A stretch of DNA of 8,234 bases from contig RFIR01000541.1 of assembly GCA_003695135.1 (NCBI GenBank), positions 1 through 8,234 of the forward strand, written 5' to 3'. Positions within the stretch are counted from its first letter, which is position 1, and each line of letters opens with the position of its first letter. The notes under the pieces are model-generated. The model was given only the letters and a program-made list of their open reading frames with translations. It had not been told where the DNA came from and ran no database searches. This document shows positions 1-7,915 of this stretch, piece by piece. This DNA comes from Alphaproteobacteria bacterium (GTDB lineage: Bacteria; Pseudomonadota; Alphaproteobacteria; Rhodobacterales; Rhodobacteraceae). The position numbers and the translations under genes were made by a program.

Positions 1-76
1 CGGCCGCGGCCGCGGTATCGGGGCCGGGAAACTGCGCGGTCAGGGCGGCGAAGGCCGCAAGACTGTCGAAAGGCAT
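1..76 (-). CDS. cobT: CobT N-terminus (partial): nicotinate-nucleotide--dimethylbenzimidazole phosphoribosyltransferase
   Basis: Reading the minus strand from the ATG at 76 gives MPFDSLAAFAALTAQF followed by PGPDTAAAA, and the frame runs open off the window edge. The opening resembles CobT proteins of Rhodobacterales as I recall them, with a short helix and a PGPD-type stretch before the conserved core. CobT transfers phosphoribose from nicotinate mononucleotide to 5,6-dimethylbenzimidazole, making alpha-ribazole phosphate in the cytoplasm for the cobalamin lower ligand. The start is supported by a GAGGAA ribosome-binding site five to six bases upstream. It diverges from cobS, whose enzyme uses the dephosphorylated product, and this pairing is the strongest support. 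Only about 25 residues are visible, so the name leans on context. Confidence 0.72.
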   Translation of the reverse strand, partial: MPFDSLAAFAALTAQFPGPDTAAAA

Positions 77-88
77 GGGCTTCCTCGC

Positions 89-116
89 TTGCCCGCATCT
101 CGGGCTGCTCTATAAG
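89..116 (+). promoter_or_regulatory. Candidate sigma-70 promoter for cobS
   Basis: A -35-like TTGCCC at 89-94 and a -10-like TATAAG at 111-116 are separated by 16 bp. They point at cobS, with a predicted start near 123 and a leader of about 29 nt. The site overlaps a minus-strand candidate for cobT. This is motif reading only; no riboswitch-length leader fits here. Confidence 0.4.
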
Positions 117-136
117 TCGGGCGCCATGGGCTGCAA
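109..136 (-). promoter_or_regulatory. Candidate sigma-70 promoter for cobT
   Basis: On the minus strand TTGCAG (131-136) and TATAGA (109-114) are separated by 16 bp. They lie about 33 bp upstream of the cobT start at 76. The -10 shares its TATA core with the opposing cobS candidate, so the two promoters would compete for the same DNA. Confidence 0.38.
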
Positions 137-151
137 CAGCAATCCGAAGCG

Positions 152-913
152 ATGCCGGACGAGGCGCTGATCTCGCCCCGTGATGGGCGCGCGGCTCTGG
201 CGCTGCTGACCCGCCTGCCGGTGCCGGGCGATCATGCCGGGCTGGTGGAACGGCTGGGCGCCTCGGCCTGGTGCTGGCCGGTGGTGGGTCTGGCCATCGG
301 CGCGCTGGGCGGGCTGGCGGGGCTGGCTGCGCTGGCGCTCGGCCTGCCCGGCGGGCTGGCCGCCATGCTGGTGCTGGCGGTGCAGGCGGCTCTGACCGGG
401 GCGCTGCACGAGGACGGTCTGGCCGATTGCGCCGACGGATTCTGGGGCGGGGCCACGCGCGAGCGGCGGCTGGAGATCATGCGCGACAGCCGGCTGGGCA
501 GCTTTGGCGCGCTGGCGCTGGTGCTGGTGGTTCTGGGGCGCTGGTCGGCGCTGGGCGGCTTGCAGGGCTGGACGCTGGTGCTCGCCGCCGCGCTGGCCGG
601 GGCGTTGTCGCGTGGCGCCATGGCCGTGGTGATGACGGCGCTGCCCAGCGCCAGGCGCGGCGGGCTGTCTGACAGCGCCGGACGGCCGCCGGCCCGTGCC
701 ACGTTGCTGGGGCTGGCCATCACCGCCCTTCTGAGCCTCGCGCTCGCCCGGTGGGCAGGTGTCATGATGCTGCTCGCCGCCGCCCTGGCAACCGGCATCG
801 CCGCCGCCATCGCCCGCGCCCGCATCGGTGGGCAGACCGGCGACGTGCTGGGGGCGGTTCAGCAGCTTGCCGAGCTGGCCGCCCTCGCCGCCGCCGCGGC
901 GCTGATCGGCTGA
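152..913 (+). CDS. cobS: CobS, adenosylcobinamide-GDP ribazoletransferase (cobalamin synthase)
   Basis: This integral inner-membrane enzyme joins adenosylcobinamide-GDP to alpha-ribazole (or its 5'-phosphate), closing the nucleotide loop of cobalamin. The 253-residue length is normal for the family. The N-terminus carries the early TRLPVPG stretch (about 20-26). The signature block follows at 83-100: TGALHEDGLADCADGF and then WGG, whose acidic residues are expected to bind the metal and pyrophosphate. Next comes RRLEIMRDSRLGSFG (105-119). The C-terminus has the conserved GGQTGDVLGAVQQ-type segment before a last hydrophobic helix. The rest is Ala/Leu/Gly-rich helices, consistent with several membrane spans. 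The ATG at 152 has only a weak purine-rich site upstream, but it places the LTRLPVP motif at the usual distance. It diverges from cobT and converges with carD, separated from it by a strong hairpin. Confidence 0.95.
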   Translation: MPDEALISPRDGRAALALLTRLPVPGDHAGLVERLGASAWCWPVVGLAIGALGGLAGLAALALGLPGGLAAMLVLAVQAALTGALHEDGLADCADGFWGGATRERRLEIMRDSRLGSFGALALVLVVLGRWSALGGLQGWTLVLAAALAGALSRGAMAVVMTALPSARRGGLSDSAGRPPARATLLGLAITALLSLALARWAGVMMLLAAALATGIAAAIARARIGGQTGDVLGAVQQLAELAALAAAAALIG

Positions 914-925
914 ACGGCAGGCAAA

Positions 926-960
926 GGAAAACCCGCGCCCGGGCCGGGTGCGGGTTTTCC
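926..960. terminator. Bidirectional intrinsic terminator between cobS and carD
   Basis: An 11-bp perfect inverted repeat pairs GGAAAACCCGC (926-936) with GCGGGTTTTCC (950-960). The loop can pair further (938-941 with 945-948), giving a long GC-rich stem. The A-rich 5' flank and T-rich 3' arm suit termination on either strand. It lies 13 bp past the cobS stop and 20 bp past the carD stop, as expected for a shared terminator of convergent genes. Confidence 0.8.
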
Positions 961-980
961 GGTTTCCCCAATTCGAAAAC

Positions 981-1502
981 TCAGGCGGCTGCGCGCCGCT
1001 CCAGCAGTTCGTCCACCGTGCGCTGCGCGCCGGCCTCGTCGGTGCCATTGACCGCCGCCACCTCGCGGGTCAGCCGTTCCAGCGCCGCCTCGTAGAGCTG
1101 GCGCTCCGAATAGGACTGTTCGCGCTGATCGTCGTTGCGGTGCAGGTCGCGCACCACCTCGGCGATCGAGATCAGGTCGCCGGAGTGGATCTTCTGCTCG
1201 TATTCCTGCGCCCGGCGCGACCACATGGTGCGCTTGATCCGGGCGCGGCCCTTCAGCGTCTCGAGCGCCCGCGAGACGATATCGGGCGAGGACAGGCTGC
1301 GCATGCCGATCGAGCTCGCCTTCGCGGTGGGCACGCGAAGCGTCATCTTGTCCTTCTCGAAGGATATGACGAACAGTTCCATCCGCGTTCCGGCAATCTC
1401 CTGCGTCTCGATTCGCAGGATGCGTCCGACCCCGTGGGCGGGATAGACGACGTATTCGTTCGGCCGAAACTCCGAACGATCGTCAGTCCTCGTTTTTGTC
1501 AT
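981..1502 (-). CDS. carD: CarD/CdnL family transcriptional regulator
   Basis: The product is 173 residues. CarD-family proteins bind the RNA polymerase beta subunit and the upstream edge of the transcription bubble, stabilising open complexes at many promoters. The N-terminal Tudor-like RNAP-interaction domain opens at about 12-28 with FRPNEYVVYPAHGVGRI, the family hallmark, and continues through MELFVISFEKDKMTLRVP to about residue 60. The helical DNA-contacting domain follows (about 69-165). It includes KRTMWSRRAQEYEQKI, whose tryptophan (W94) matches the residue that wedges into the bubble edge in characterised homologues. The ATG at 1502 is preferred over an in-frame GTG at 1532 because an AAGGGGA ribosome-binding site lies seven bases upstream of it. 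It follows fdxA, but a 252-bp spacer holds candidate promoters of its own. In Rhodobacter sphaeroides, CarD is known to activate promoters that lack T at -7. Confidence 0.93.
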   Translation of the reverse strand: MTKTRTDDRSEFRPNEYVVYPAHGVGRILRIETQEIAGTRMELFVISFEKDKMTLRVPTAKASSIGMRSLSSPDIVSRALETLKGRARIKRTMWSRRAQEYEQKIHSGDLISIAEVVRDLHRNDDQREQSYSERQLYEAALERLTREVAAVNGTDEAGAQRTVDELLERRAAA

Positions 1503-1588
1503 CGCATCTTCCCCTTCGGAACCTGAGACCACCCGTCAGCTGCGGTCAACACGAAACCGCCGCAAAAAAGCGCCACACGCCACCTTAC

Positions 1589-1618
1589 GTGATACGAAAA
1601 GCCGTTCCCGGCCTGCAA
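1589..1618 (-). promoter_or_regulatory. Candidate proximal carD promoter
   Basis: On the minus strand TTGCAG (1613-1618) and TATCAC (1589-1594) are separated by 18 bp. The predicted start is near 1582, giving a leader of about 80 nt. The -10 ends in C, so it lacks T at -7, the promoter class that CarD itself helps in Rhodobacter. Motif reading only. Confidence 0.35.
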
Positions 1619-1661
1619 ACCACGCCAGGCCCGGGTCCCGGCATCCATCGATTGTGTCATT

Positions 1662-1670
1662 AATATAGCA
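1662..1670 (-). promoter_or_regulatory. Candidate distal carD promoter (extended -10)
   Basis: The minus strand reads TGC then TATATT, an extended -10 element with TATATT at 1662-1667. The -35 region is poor (TTTCAG at 17 bp). It lies in the most AT-rich patch of the window, between fdxA and carD, with a predicted start near 1655 and a leader of about 150 nt. A weak -35 fits a promoter needing an activator; see the palindrome just upstream. Confidence 0.4.
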
Positions 1671-1690
1671 CGTTCGGACCGATTCTGAAA

Positions 1691-1708
1691 GCATTGTGAA
1701 CAATATGC
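1691..1708. promoter_or_regulatory. Operator-like palindrome upstream of carD
   Basis: The core ATTGTGAACAAT (1693-1704) has perfect 5-bp arms, ATTGT and ACAAT, around GA, and is flanked by GCAT and ATGC. Its centre is about 43 bp upstream of the start predicted for the distal carD promoter, close to a class II activator position. The half-site spacing does not match FNR or CRP boxes, so the binding protein is unknown. Confidence 0.35.
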
Positions 1709-1754
1709 CTCACTTCGCTCGCTCCGGTCCGCGCGACTCCGCCCGCGCTCCGGC

Positions 1755-2093
1755 TCAGTTGCCCTCCCCCGGCTTCTCGCTGAACAGGGTCTTGAGCTTG
1801 TCGGGCTCGCCGTCGTGAAGCTCGGCATCGGGCAGCGGATCGCGCTTCTGCACGATGTTGGGCCACATCTCGGAATACTTGCGGTTGAAATCGACCCAGA
1901 ATTCCATGTTGGGCTCGGTATCCGGCCGGATCGCATCCACCGGGCATTCCGGCTCGCACACCCCGCAATCGATGCATTCATCGGGGTGGATCACCAGCAT
2001 GTTCTCGCCCTCGTAGAAACAGTCGACGGGGCAGACCTCGACGCAATCGGTATGCTTGCAGGCAATGCAATTCTCGATGACGACATAGGTCAT
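1755..2093 (-). CDS. fdxA: Seven-iron ferredoxin FdxA ([3Fe-4S][4Fe-4S])
   Basis: This is a 112-residue soluble electron carrier of the Azotobacter ferredoxin I type. The cysteine pattern is complete. C9, C17 and C50 should bind the [3Fe-4S] cluster, and C21, C40, C43 and C46 the [4Fe-4S] cluster. C12 and C25 are the extra non-ligand cysteines seen in this family. Recognisable blocks are CIACKHTDCVEVCPVDCFYEG at the N-terminus (residues 9-29) and HPDECIDCGVCEPECPVDAI in the middle. The roughly 60-residue C-terminal extension with EMWPNI is also typical. The ATG at 2093 has a GGAG ribosome-binding site seven bases upstream. It follows the S4 gene and precedes carD on the same strand, with a good promoter of its own overlapping the S4 gene's 3' flank. 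The redox partner cannot be told from this window. Confidence 0.95.
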   Translation of the reverse strand: MTYVVIENCIACKHTDCVEVCPVDCFYEGENMLVIHPDECIDCGVCEPECPVDAIRPDTEPNMEFWVDFNRKYSEMWPNIVQKRDPLPDAELHDGEPDKLKTLFSEKPGEGN

Positions 2094-2117
2094 GAGGCTG
2101 CTCCATCATACGGATGT

Positions 2118-2139
2118 CGGATCCTTCCCGGCGGATCCG
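2118..2139. repeat. Inverted repeat in the fdxA leader
   Basis: CGGATCC (2118-2124) and GGATCCG (2133-2139) form a 7-bp inverted repeat with an 8-nt loop. It lies between the predicted fdxA start site and its ribosome-binding site. It could be an mRNA hairpin, or a double site for a dimeric regulator, since each arm contains the self-complementary GGATCC. No function can be assigned. Confidence 0.4.
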
Positions 2140-2156
2140 GGGCGGGTCGGCACCGC

Positions 2157-2185
2157 TTATAAGGGTGGGCTTCGGCGCGGTTCAA
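2157..2185 (-). promoter_or_regulatory. Candidate sigma-70 promoter for fdxA
   Basis: On the minus strand TTGAAC (2180-2185) is followed after exactly 17 bp by TTATAA (2157-2162). The predicted start is near 2150, about 57 nt before the fdxA ATG. Among the candidates in the window this is the best-spaced pair, and it suggests fdxA can be transcribed apart from the helicase/S4 unit. Confidence 0.55.
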
Positions 2186-2189
2186 GGGG

Positions 2190-2504
2190 TCATGGCGCGG
2201 CATCCCTGTCCGGCGGTGCCGGCCGGCCGGGCTCCGCCGAGCCTTCGGTGCCCGGCTCGGAGAGATCGTGATAAAGCGCGCGGGCCTCCTGCGCCGGGCC
2301 GCGCCGCACGCCCAGCGCCAGCAGGCGGACCACCCGAATCGTCCGGCCCTGGGGAAAGGTCAGCACGTCGCCCGGCCGGACCTGAGTCGCCGGCTTGGTC
2401 ACCCGCTGCCCGTTCAGCCGCACCCGGCCCTTGCCGATGATGCCGGCCGACAGCGCCCGGCTCTTAAAGAACCGGGCCTGCCACAGCCACTTGTCCAGCC
2501 GCAT
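2190..2504 (-). CDS. S4-domain RNA-binding protein, Hsp15 (HslR)-like
   Basis: The product is 104 residues from the ATG at 2504. It opens with MRLDKWLWQARFFKSRAL and continues GRVRLNGQRVTKPATQV, then RPGDVLTF. This matches the S4 fold of E. coli Hsp15 (RLDKWLWAARF, then VHYNGQR). Hsp15 binds 50S subunits carrying a stalled nascent peptidyl-tRNA; that role is known for the family and only inferred here. The S4 core covers about 1-65. The C-terminus is shorter than the 133-residue E. coli protein and ends in a Pro/Ala-rich tail without Hsp15's basic extension. An in-frame TTG at 2522 would add six residues, but the ATG places the RLDKWLW motif right at the N-terminus. The start lies 25 bp after the helicase stop, so the two are probably co-transcribed. 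Confidence 0.88.
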   Translation of the reverse strand: MRLDKWLWQARFFKSRALSAGIIGKGRVRLNGQRVTKPATQVRPGDVLTFPQGRTIRVVRLLALGVRRGPAQEARALYHDLSEPGTEGSAEPGRPAPPDRDAAP

Positions 2505-2529
2505 GCCCGCCTGATGCTGCAATCCCGGT

Positions 2530-5703
<3,174 letters not shown>

Positions 5704-5758
5704 GAACCCTCTTTGCCGTGCCCTGCGACCGCGCCGCCCTCGCGCCCCTCACATAGTT

Positions 5759-6394
5759 TCAGAGACTGAGGCCGTCGACCTCCGGTTCCAGCCTTTCGAT
5801 CGCCTCGTTGACCTGTGCCCGATGCGGGTTGAGCTTCTGCGCGGCGCGCAGCGCGCGCAGCGCGTCCTCGGGCCGGTCGAGCTGTTCGAGGATGATGCCG
5901 AGTCCGGCCAGCGCACCGAAATGATCGGGGTTGAGCGCCAGCACATGCTCGATATCGGCCAGTGCCAGCCCGTATTGCTCGATCATGAAATAGGCGGTGG
6001 CACGCGCGTTCCAGCCTTCGGCGAATTCCGGGGCGTGATCGACCAGCGCGGTCAGATGGTCGAGCGCGGCGGTGTAGTTTTCCGCCTGCATCGCCTCGCG
6101 CCCGCGCTGCAGCAGGAAATCGGCGGTATCGGAGCCCGAGATCGACCAGATCTCGACGATGCGCCGCTCGATGGTCTCGGGATCGGCGGCCTCGGGATCG
6201 CGCAGCGCCTTCATCAGCACGGCAAGTTCCTCCTGCAGGCTCGGGCGCTTCGGGGTCTCGGTGGCGCTGGCCTCTTCCTCGGGCGAGAGCGGCTCCTCGC
6301 CCGGGGCGAGTTGCTGCGCGGGGCTGGCGGCGGCGAACATGGCCAGCCATGACGCAACGGCAAGGGTCGCAAGACGGTTTCCAGTTCGCGGCAT
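5759..6394 (-). CDS. Exported TPR-repeat protein
   Basis: The product is 211 residues. A signal peptide spans about 1-26: basic start MPRTGNR, hydrophobic core LATLAVASWLAMFAAA, and likely signal peptidase I cleavage after SPA, giving QQLAP. No lipobox cysteine is present. An acidic Glu/Pro linker (about 32-50) precedes a helical segment and then roughly three tetratricopeptide repeats at about 91-121, 125-156 and 159-190. These carry the usual pattern (for example AEGWNARATAYFMIEQYGLALADIEHVLALNP, read here as two pieces around YFMIEQ). TPRs bind other proteins, so a periplasmic scaffolding or assembly role is likely; the partner is unknown. It is the first gene of the minus-strand run, upstream of the helicase, though an exported protein has no obvious link to RNA decay. 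The start is chosen for the complete signal peptide. Confidence 0.88.
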   Translation of the reverse strand: MPRTGNRLATLAVASWLAMFAAASPAQQLAPGEEPLSPEEEASATETPKRPSLQEELAVLMKALRDPEAADPETIERRIVEIWSISGSDTADFLLQRGREAMQAENYTAALDHLTALVDHAPEFAEGWNARATAYFMIEQYGLALADIEHVLALNPDHFGALAGLGIILEQLDRPEDALRALRAAQKLNPHRAQVNEAIERLEPEVDGLSL

Positions 6395-6406
6395 GTCGCC
6401 TAGATT
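6378..6406 (+). promoter_or_regulatory. Weak candidate promoter for the SCP2/hydrolase pair
   Basis: TTTCCA (6378-6383) and TAGATT (6401-6406) are 17 bp apart and direct transcription toward 6486, with a leader of about 70 nt. Each hexamer matches consensus at four positions. The -10 overlaps the opposing candidate for the TPR gene. Confidence 0.25.
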
Positions 6407-6410
6407 AGCA
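6402..6410 (-). promoter_or_regulatory. Candidate extended -10 for the TPR gene
   Basis: The minus strand reads TGC then TAATCT (hexamer at 6402-6407), only 7 nt before the TPR gene's ATG. If used, the transcript would start at or next to the start codon and be nearly leaderless. The -35 region is weak, and the AGGCGA directly before the ATG could instead serve as a ribosome-binding site on a longer transcript. Confidence 0.25.
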
Positions 6411-6485
6411 CCGGATTCGGGAAATGCGAGGGTGCATGCAGCGCCAGACCGTCACATCCGGGAGAGCATCGCGGGAGAGGAATTG

Positions 6486-6776
6486 ATGAGCGAAATCATT
6501 GAGCACGCCGTTGCGGCGCTGAAGGAGAAGCTGGGCGGCGAGAGCTTTCCGTCCTCGGTCAAGTTCAACATCGGCGATGAGGGCGCGGTGCGTATCGAGG
6601 GCACCGAGGTCACCGCCGATGACAGCGAGGCCGATGTGACGCTGAGCGCGGATGTCGAGACCTTCCAGGGCATCCTGGAGGGCGAGGTCAATCCCACCAC
6701 TGCCTACATGACCGGCAAGCTGCAGCTCGAAGGCGACATGGGCGTGGCGATGAAGCTCGCCAGCCTGCTTGCCTGA
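6486..6776 (+). CDS. SCP2 sterol-carrier-domain protein
   Basis: The product is a 96-residue single-domain protein with no signal peptide. It opens MSEIIEHAVAALKEKLG, continues with beta-rich VKFNIGDEGAVRIEG and ADVTLSADVETFQGILEG, and ends with the family hallmark NPTTAYMTGKLQLEGDMG followed by the helix VAMKLASLLA. This is the SCP2 fold, which forms a hydrophobic tunnel that binds lipids or acyl chains. Bacterial stand-alone versions are common but their ligands are mostly unknown. A GAGAGG ribosome-binding site precedes the ATG at a normal distance. Its stop overlaps the start of the next gene, an alpha/beta hydrolase, so the pair is probably translated together. A lipid-binding partner beside an esterase-like enzyme suggests a shared lipid substrate, which is inference. 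Confidence 0.92.
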   Translation: MSEIIEHAVAALKEKLGGESFPSSVKFNIGDEGAVRIEGTEVTADDSEADVTLSADVETFQGILEGEVNPTTAYMTGKLQLEGDMGVAMKLASLLA

Positions 6777-7704
6777 CGGCGCGCCGTTTCACGCCGATCT
6801 GGCCGGGGCACCGCCCGGCACCGCCGCGCATTTCGCCGATGCGGGCGCAGCGCGCATCCGGTTCGCCTGCACCCAGCCGGGAAAGCGCGGCATCGCGCTG
6901 ATCCTGCCCGGGCGCACCGAATATGCCGAGAAATACGGGGAGGTCATGTCCCGCCTCGCCGGCATGGGATTCGGCTGCGTGGTCATCGACTGGCGCGGGC
7001 AGGGGTTGTCCACGCGCCCGCCCCAGGGCACCGGGCTGGGCCATGTCGGCGATTTCGCCGAATACCAGCTCGATCTCGCCGCGGTGCTGGTGCACCCCGC
7101 CGTTCAGGCCATGCCCGGCCCGCGGGTGATGTTCGCCCATTCCATGGGCGGCTGCATCGGCTGGCGGGCGCTGGACTCGGGGCTGGCGGTGCGGGCGGCC
7201 GTGTTCTCCGCCCCCATGTGGGGGCTCACCCTGCCTCTGCCGCTGCGTCTGCTCGGCCCGCTCATGGCGCGGGCGGCCTGCGCGCTTGGGCTGGGCGCGC
7301 GCCATGCGCCGGGGGACGGTCCGGGCTTCTACGTGCTCGAACAGCCCTTCGACGGCAATCTTCTGACCGGAGACCCCGAACGCTATGGCTGGATGCAGGC
7401 GCATCTGCGCAGCCGGCCGGAGCTGGGGCTGGGCGGGCCGAGCTTCGCCTGGGCAAGGGCGGCGTTTGCCGAGATGGCCGCGCTCGCGCGCACCCGGCCG
7501 CCGGCGCTGCCGGTGCTGGGCTTTCTCGGCGGGCAGGAGGGGATCGTGTCGCCGGCCGCGATTCGCGCCCGCTTCGCGCGGCTGACCGATGCCCGGCTGG
7601 TGGAGCTGGCCGCAGCGCGGCACGAGATCTGGATGGAGAGGCCGGCGATCCGCGAGGAGGTCTGGCGCGAGACGGAGGGGTTTCTGGAGAGCGTGGGGAT
7701 CTGA
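6769..7704 (+). CDS. Alpha/beta hydrolase (lysophospholipase/monoacylglycerol lipase-like)
   Basis: The product is 311 residues and cytoplasmic, with no signal peptide. The oxyanion-side motif LPGRTEYAEKYG (46-57) precedes DWRGQGLS (74-81). The nucleophile elbow is AHSMGG (123-128), with Ser125 and Ala in place of the usual first Gly of GxSxG. Probable charge-relay partners are E257 in GGQEGIVSP and His285 in ARHEIWME. This arrangement resembles lysophospholipase L2/monoglyceride lipase-type serine hydrolases, so a lipid ester substrate is likely but unproven. No ATG precedes the core: the first in-frame ATG (6946) would remove the LPGRTEY strand. The TTG at 6769, overlapping the SCP2 stop by 8 bp, is therefore the best start and implies coupled translation. 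A region after the core (about 153-200) rich in Leu and Pro probably forms the lid. Confidence 0.9.
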   Translation: MPDGAPFHADLAGAPPGTAAHFADAGAARIRFACTQPGKRGIALILPGRTEYAEKYGEVMSRLAGMGFGCVVIDWRGQGLSTRPPQGTGLGHVGDFAEYQLDLAAVLVHPAVQAMPGPRVMFAHSMGGCIGWRALDSGLAVRAAVFSAPMWGLTLPLPLRLLGPLMARAACALGLGARHAPGDGPGFYVLEQPFDGNLLTGDPERYGWMQAHLRSRPELGLGGPSFAWARAAFAEMAALARTRPPALPVLGFLGGQEGIVSPAAIRARFARLTDARLVELAAARHEIWMERPAIREEVWRETEGFLESVGI

Positions 7705-7734
7705 GATCCCCGGCCCCGGCGCGAGCGGAAGCTG

Positions 7735-7774
7735 CGGACGCCTCCGGCGGGGGAGTATTTGGACCAAGAAGAAG
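7735..7774 (+). repeat. Probable Rhodobacterales dispersed intergenic element
   Basis: The stretch begins with a small GC hairpin (CGCC, loop TCC, GGCG at 7739-7749), then GGGAGTATTTGG and an A/G-rich tail, ACCAAGAAGAAGG. From memory, near-identical sequences (hairpin, then a TATTT and a CAAGATGAAG-like tail) occur after many genes in Rhodobacter, Paracoccus and Roseobacter genomes. Only one copy is in this window, so the repeat status is recalled rather than shown. It may act as a weak terminator or 3' end element for the hydrolase transcript. Confidence 0.45.
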
Positions 7775-7793
7775 GGCCGGTGCCTTGGAGAGG

Positions 7794-7807
7794 GGAACCG
7801 CGGTTCC
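7794..7807. repeat. 14-bp perfect palindrome
   Basis: GGAACCGCGGTTCC is self-complementary over all 14 bases. Its right arm can alternatively pair with 7812-7815 across a TTCG tetraloop, so two exclusive hairpins are possible in RNA. It lies in the convergent spacer after the hydrolase. Confidence 0.6.
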
Positions 7808-7855
7808 TTCGGGGAAGCCGGCAAGTTCCGGCGCGTGGCTGCCTGCCGGCATGCG

Positions 7856-7872
7856 AGGCCGCATTGCGGCCT
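7856..7872. terminator. Stem-loop before folC 3' end, possible terminator
   Basis: AGGCCGC (7856-7862) pairs with GCGGCCT (7866-7872) over 7 bp around the loop ATT. It is 44 bp downstream of the folC stop on the minus strand and about 150 bp past the hydrolase stop. There is no T tract on either side, so it is a stable hairpin but a doubtful intrinsic terminator. Confidence 0.35.
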
Positions 7873-7915
7873 GCGCCCGCTCGCCAGCTCGGAACGACCG
7901 CGGGAAGGCCGGCCG

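Larger units (their letters stand above)
7705..7915. other. Non-coding convergent spacer with inverted repeats
   Basis: These 211 bp separate the convergent hydrolase and folC genes. I see no credible gene. The spacer contains a hairpin-plus-TATTT element (about 7735-7774), a 14-bp perfect palindrome (7794-7807) followed by a CTTCGG tetraloop-type hairpin, and a 7-bp stem-loop at 7856-7872. None has a long T run, so termination of the two genes is not clear-cut. Confidence 0.6.

Noticed and set aside
77..151. Cobalamin riboswitch between cobT and cobS
   Set aside because: The 75-bp spacer is far shorter than the roughly 200-nt aptamer, and I see no B12-box-like sequence.
110..1048. A 312-codon minus-strand frame across cobS
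   Set aside because: The product is Gln/Arg/Pro-rich and runs antisense to cobS through the terminator hairpin. It is not plausible as a protein.
1693..1704. FNR or CRP binding site
   Set aside because: The arms TTG and CAA are only 4 bp apart, whereas FNR boxes need 8 bp between them; the CRP pattern TGTGA with TCACA is also absent.
1709..1754. Terminator directly after fdxA
   Set aside because: The stretch is GC-rich and repetitive but forms no convincing stem followed by a T run on the minus strand.
6688..7824. A 378-codon minus-strand frame across the hydrolase
   Set aside because: It is antisense to a gene with a clear catalytic serine and histidine motif set, and its composition is typical of a GC-rich shadow frame.
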